DNA from: Myotis daubentonii
Lineage: Eukaryota > Chordata > Mammalia > Chiroptera > Vespertilionidae
Assembly (NCBI RefSeq): GCF_963259705.1
Contig: NC_081851.1
Span: 59,914,855 to 59,978,854 of the forward strand
Length of the DNA: 64,000 nt
Reading direction: 5' to 3'
Shown here: piece by piece, positions 62,446-64,000 of the stretch
Numbering within the stretch: position 1 is the first letter of the stretch
Layout of the letters: every line of letters begins with the position of its first letter
Made by a program: the position numbers and the translations under genes
Notes under the pieces: generated by a model
The model's database searches: none
Told to the model about the DNA's origin: nothing
The model's input: only the letters and a program-made list of their open reading frames with translations

Positions 62446-62552
62446 CAAAACAATATCAGTCAAGGTAATTGATGATGAGGAGTATGAGAAAAACAAGACC
62501 TTCTTCCTTGAGATTGGAGAGCCCCGCCTGGTGGAGATGAGTGAGAAGAAAG
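62446..62552 (+). CDS. SLC8A1: SLC8A1 (NCX1) alternative exon A, CBD2 segment
   Basis: Coding exon of the cardiac-type Na+/Ca2+ exchanger, a plasma-membrane antiporter exchanging about 3 Na+ for 1 Ca2+. The exon is 107 bp: one base (C) completing a Val codon, 35 codons beginning KTISVKVIDDEEYEKNK and ending VEMSEKK, then one leftover G. It is preceded by TTCTCTGTTTCAG and followed by GTGGGG. The peptide matches the known exon A of CBD2, the second Calx-beta regulatory Ca2+-binding domain in the large cytosolic loop. The acidic DDEEYE stretch includes Ca2+ ligands; the second D and the K seven residues later correspond to positions recalled as 578 and 585. By known biology, exon A is used mainly in excitable tissue (heart, brain) and exon B in kidney and other epithelia. 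No substitution relative to the remembered mammalian sequence is apparent. Confidence 0.96.
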
Positions 62553-63080
62553 GTGGGGGAGCTGCTCCAGGGCTGAGCCCAACAGCTTCTGCTGGCCGGT
62601 GCCACCCTGGATGCCTGTACTCTTCAGAACATGATTACAACACACATATCCCTCCCCCTATGTAACAGGGCATAGATCTCGGGCCTGCCTGGAGCTCCAT
62701 TGGCCAGTTTTGGCCACTCTGCCTGTTATAAGTTTGAGCTATTAATTTTCAATGCAGTCCATCAAGCTTCCATTTCTGGGAGAGTTGAAGCAGTCGCTTG
62801 CTATGCCAAAATGAAGCCAACTTTCTGATTTCTCTTCCTAATTCAGGGTACCTCCTGACTGCCCATTGGAGCAGGAAGAATTTGTGAACGTGACAAATTA
62901 GCAAAGAAAACAATGGGAGCCAGCTGAGAGCACCCAAGATGCCCTTTTACATACTTCAGGAGGTCCATGTGTTGCCATTTCTCCCTCCATAACATCACCG
63001 TTAACATTCGGCCTGGTGAACACCTAGCATGAGCGTGTGACTCCAACCATTTGTTTTGCCTTTGTCTTGTGTTCCCACAG
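62553..63080 (+). other. SLC8A1: Intron between mutually exclusive exons A and B
   Basis: A 528-bp GT-AG intron. It opens with a G-rich donor (GTGGGGGAG) and ends in a modest pyrimidine tract (TTGTTTTGCC...GTTCCCACAG). A GCATG motif lies about 50 nt before exon B. No transposon is seen in it. Normally it is never removed as a unit, because A and B are not used together. Confidence 0.85.
63027..63031 (+). promoter_or_regulatory. GCATG (RBFOX-type) motif upstream of exon B
   Basis: A GCATG pentamer about 50 nt before the exon B acceptor, just upstream of the likely branch-point region. RBFOX proteins bind GCAUG; when upstream of an exon they usually repress it. That would fit exclusion of exon B in heart and brain, but it is inference from one short motif. 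Confidence 0.35.
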
Positions 63081-63184
63081 GAAGATCATTACCATTAGAC
63101 TATTTGACCGTGAGGAATATGAGAAAGAGTGCAAATTCTCCCTTGTGCTTGAGGAACCAATATGGATAAGAAGAGGAATGAAAG
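63081..63184 (+). CDS. SLC8A1: SLC8A1 (NCX1) alternative exon B, CBD2 segment
   Basis: Mutually exclusive partner of exon A, 528 bp downstream. The exon is 104 bp: one base (G) completing Val, 34 codons beginning KIITIRLFDREEYEKEC and ending WIRRGMK, then one leftover G. It follows GTTCCCACAG and is followed by GTGTGA. Phase is identical to exon A, so either can join the shared flanking exons. Compared with exon A, the second Asp of DDEEYE is Arg and the Lys seven residues on is Cys. These are the known switch residues (578 and 585) that lower Ca2+ binding by CBD2 in exon-B isoforms. Compared with the mammalian exon B I remember, codon 7 is Leu rather than Ile, codon 18 Lys rather than Ser, and codon 27 Ile rather than Lys. 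Those differences need a database check. Confidence 0.96.
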
Positions 63185-64000
63185 GTGTGAGAGTATACAA
63201 AGACGTACCAGCGAGAAATTGTACTCTTCTCTCTCCGTGTCTCCCTACTCTCACACTTAACTTTCTCCTCTTCCTCGGCTTCCAAGTACTATACTTCATT
63301 TCCTTTGAAGCTTTAGCAGTTTCATTTTCCTTCCCTAACAAGTGCACCAAGCTCTGCCCCCATTTTCTTCAGGAAATGCCAACTAACCTTGACCAAAACC
63401 AGATTTAATCAATGCTGGAAGAGATTTCTGTCACTCAGAAATGATTATATAAATTATAAAAGCATGATTCATGTGTTTAGTTTTTCACTGTTCAGGGGTC
63501 ATTTTCAAATGTGGTTCCAACTATTAAATCTCCCCTAAAATGTTAGTGATAAAGACTACTTAATACCTGTTAGCAGTGGTAAATCTGTCTAATGGCAACG
63601 AATGGGAAATTTCAAAAGAATTAAATAACTCGGTTTCTTCAGAGGACCAGGTTTCAAAAAAATATTTAATAAAATATCTTAAAGAGTAGTGGCATCAATA
63701 TTCTAGTGCTCTTTGGGCATGCTATTTTTATATGATCAAATATGACATTTAAAAGGGACCATATGTATGAAACCATAATCATATAAATTTTCTTTAAGTA
63801 GGAAGGAAATGGTCCTTCAGTAAGAATTTAGCCCTTGCTTAAGGCCTACCCAGTCTTATGCTCCAAAACCTTTCTTTCTTTATAGGATTGACAAATTTTA
63901 ACATGTATAGTAAAGAGAAAAGAGTAAGCAGCCATATCCTCAGAATAATTTTTTTGGTTAATTTGTACTTATACATGTAGAAAATATTTGAATAAAGAAA
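63185..64000 (+). other. SLC8A1: Intron downstream of exon B (partial)
   Basis: This begins with donor GTGTGAGAG. A pyrimidine-rich stretch follows at about 63228-63290. The rest is AT-rich unique sequence with no further exon or repeat recognised. The small exons C-F of the gene are not in the window. Confidence 0.8.

Noticed and set aside
1..64000. CRISPR arrays, phage, defence or bacterial operons
   Set aside because: None seen; the regular repeats are minisatellites or microsatellites in a mammalian intron.

Overview
The window is mammalian nuclear DNA from a bat, most likely a vespertilionid. The evidence is the repeat content: about a dozen VES-type tRNA-derived SINEs, HeliBat-type Helitrons ending in a GTGCAC hairpin plus CTAG, SPIN-like and other non-autonomous hAT elements, and older mammalian MIR, L2, MER5 and L1 relics. 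No bacterial-style genes, operons, CRISPR arrays or phage are present.

The only protein-coding sequence I can support is two short exons at the right end, both on the + strand: 62446-62552 and 63081-63184. Their translations identify them as the mutually exclusive exons A and B of SLC8A1 (NCX1, the plasma-membrane Na+/Ca2+ exchanger). They encode alternative versions of part of the second cytosolic Ca2+-binding domain (CBD2). Both exons have the same phase, good AG acceptors and GT donors, and are separated by a 528-bp intron. Exactly one can be used: splicing A to B shifts the frame and brings a TAA into register inside exon B.

Positions 1-62445 therefore form the 3' part of the very long SLC8A1 intron preceding exon A. 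Left part (1-17.5 kb): VES copies at 1.7, 5.7, 11.3 and 13.1 kb, AC/CT/GT/ATAGAT microsatellites, and a GC-rich Helitron at 16603-17504 carrying a 54-bp near-perfect palindrome and a 24-bp palindromic minisatellite. 17.9-24 kb: a 5'-truncated L1 with target-site duplications, VES copies and a SPIN element. 24-41 kb: mostly old unique intron with only one recent transposon. 41-52 kb: an 18-bp minisatellite with higher-order structure, six VES copies, a short Helitron, a (TA)n tract, a 370-bp GATA-type array and a SPIN copy. 55.7-57.9 kb: a nested complex in which an old L1 tail was invaded by a head-to-head Helitron pair and by a solo LTR, itself hit by a hAT element. 58-62.4 kb: MER5, MIR and SPIN elements, a repeat-free AT-rich stretch, then a long pyrimidine tract leading into exon A.

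The longer open frames elsewhere are repeat-encoded or chance ORFs without splice context or recognisable domains, and are not annotated as genes. I found no wholly new genetic system. The most interesting items are the exon A/B arrangement with its candidate regulatory motifs, the head-to-head Helitron composite, the palindromic structures in the Helitron at 16.6-17.5 kb and the higher-order minisatellite.
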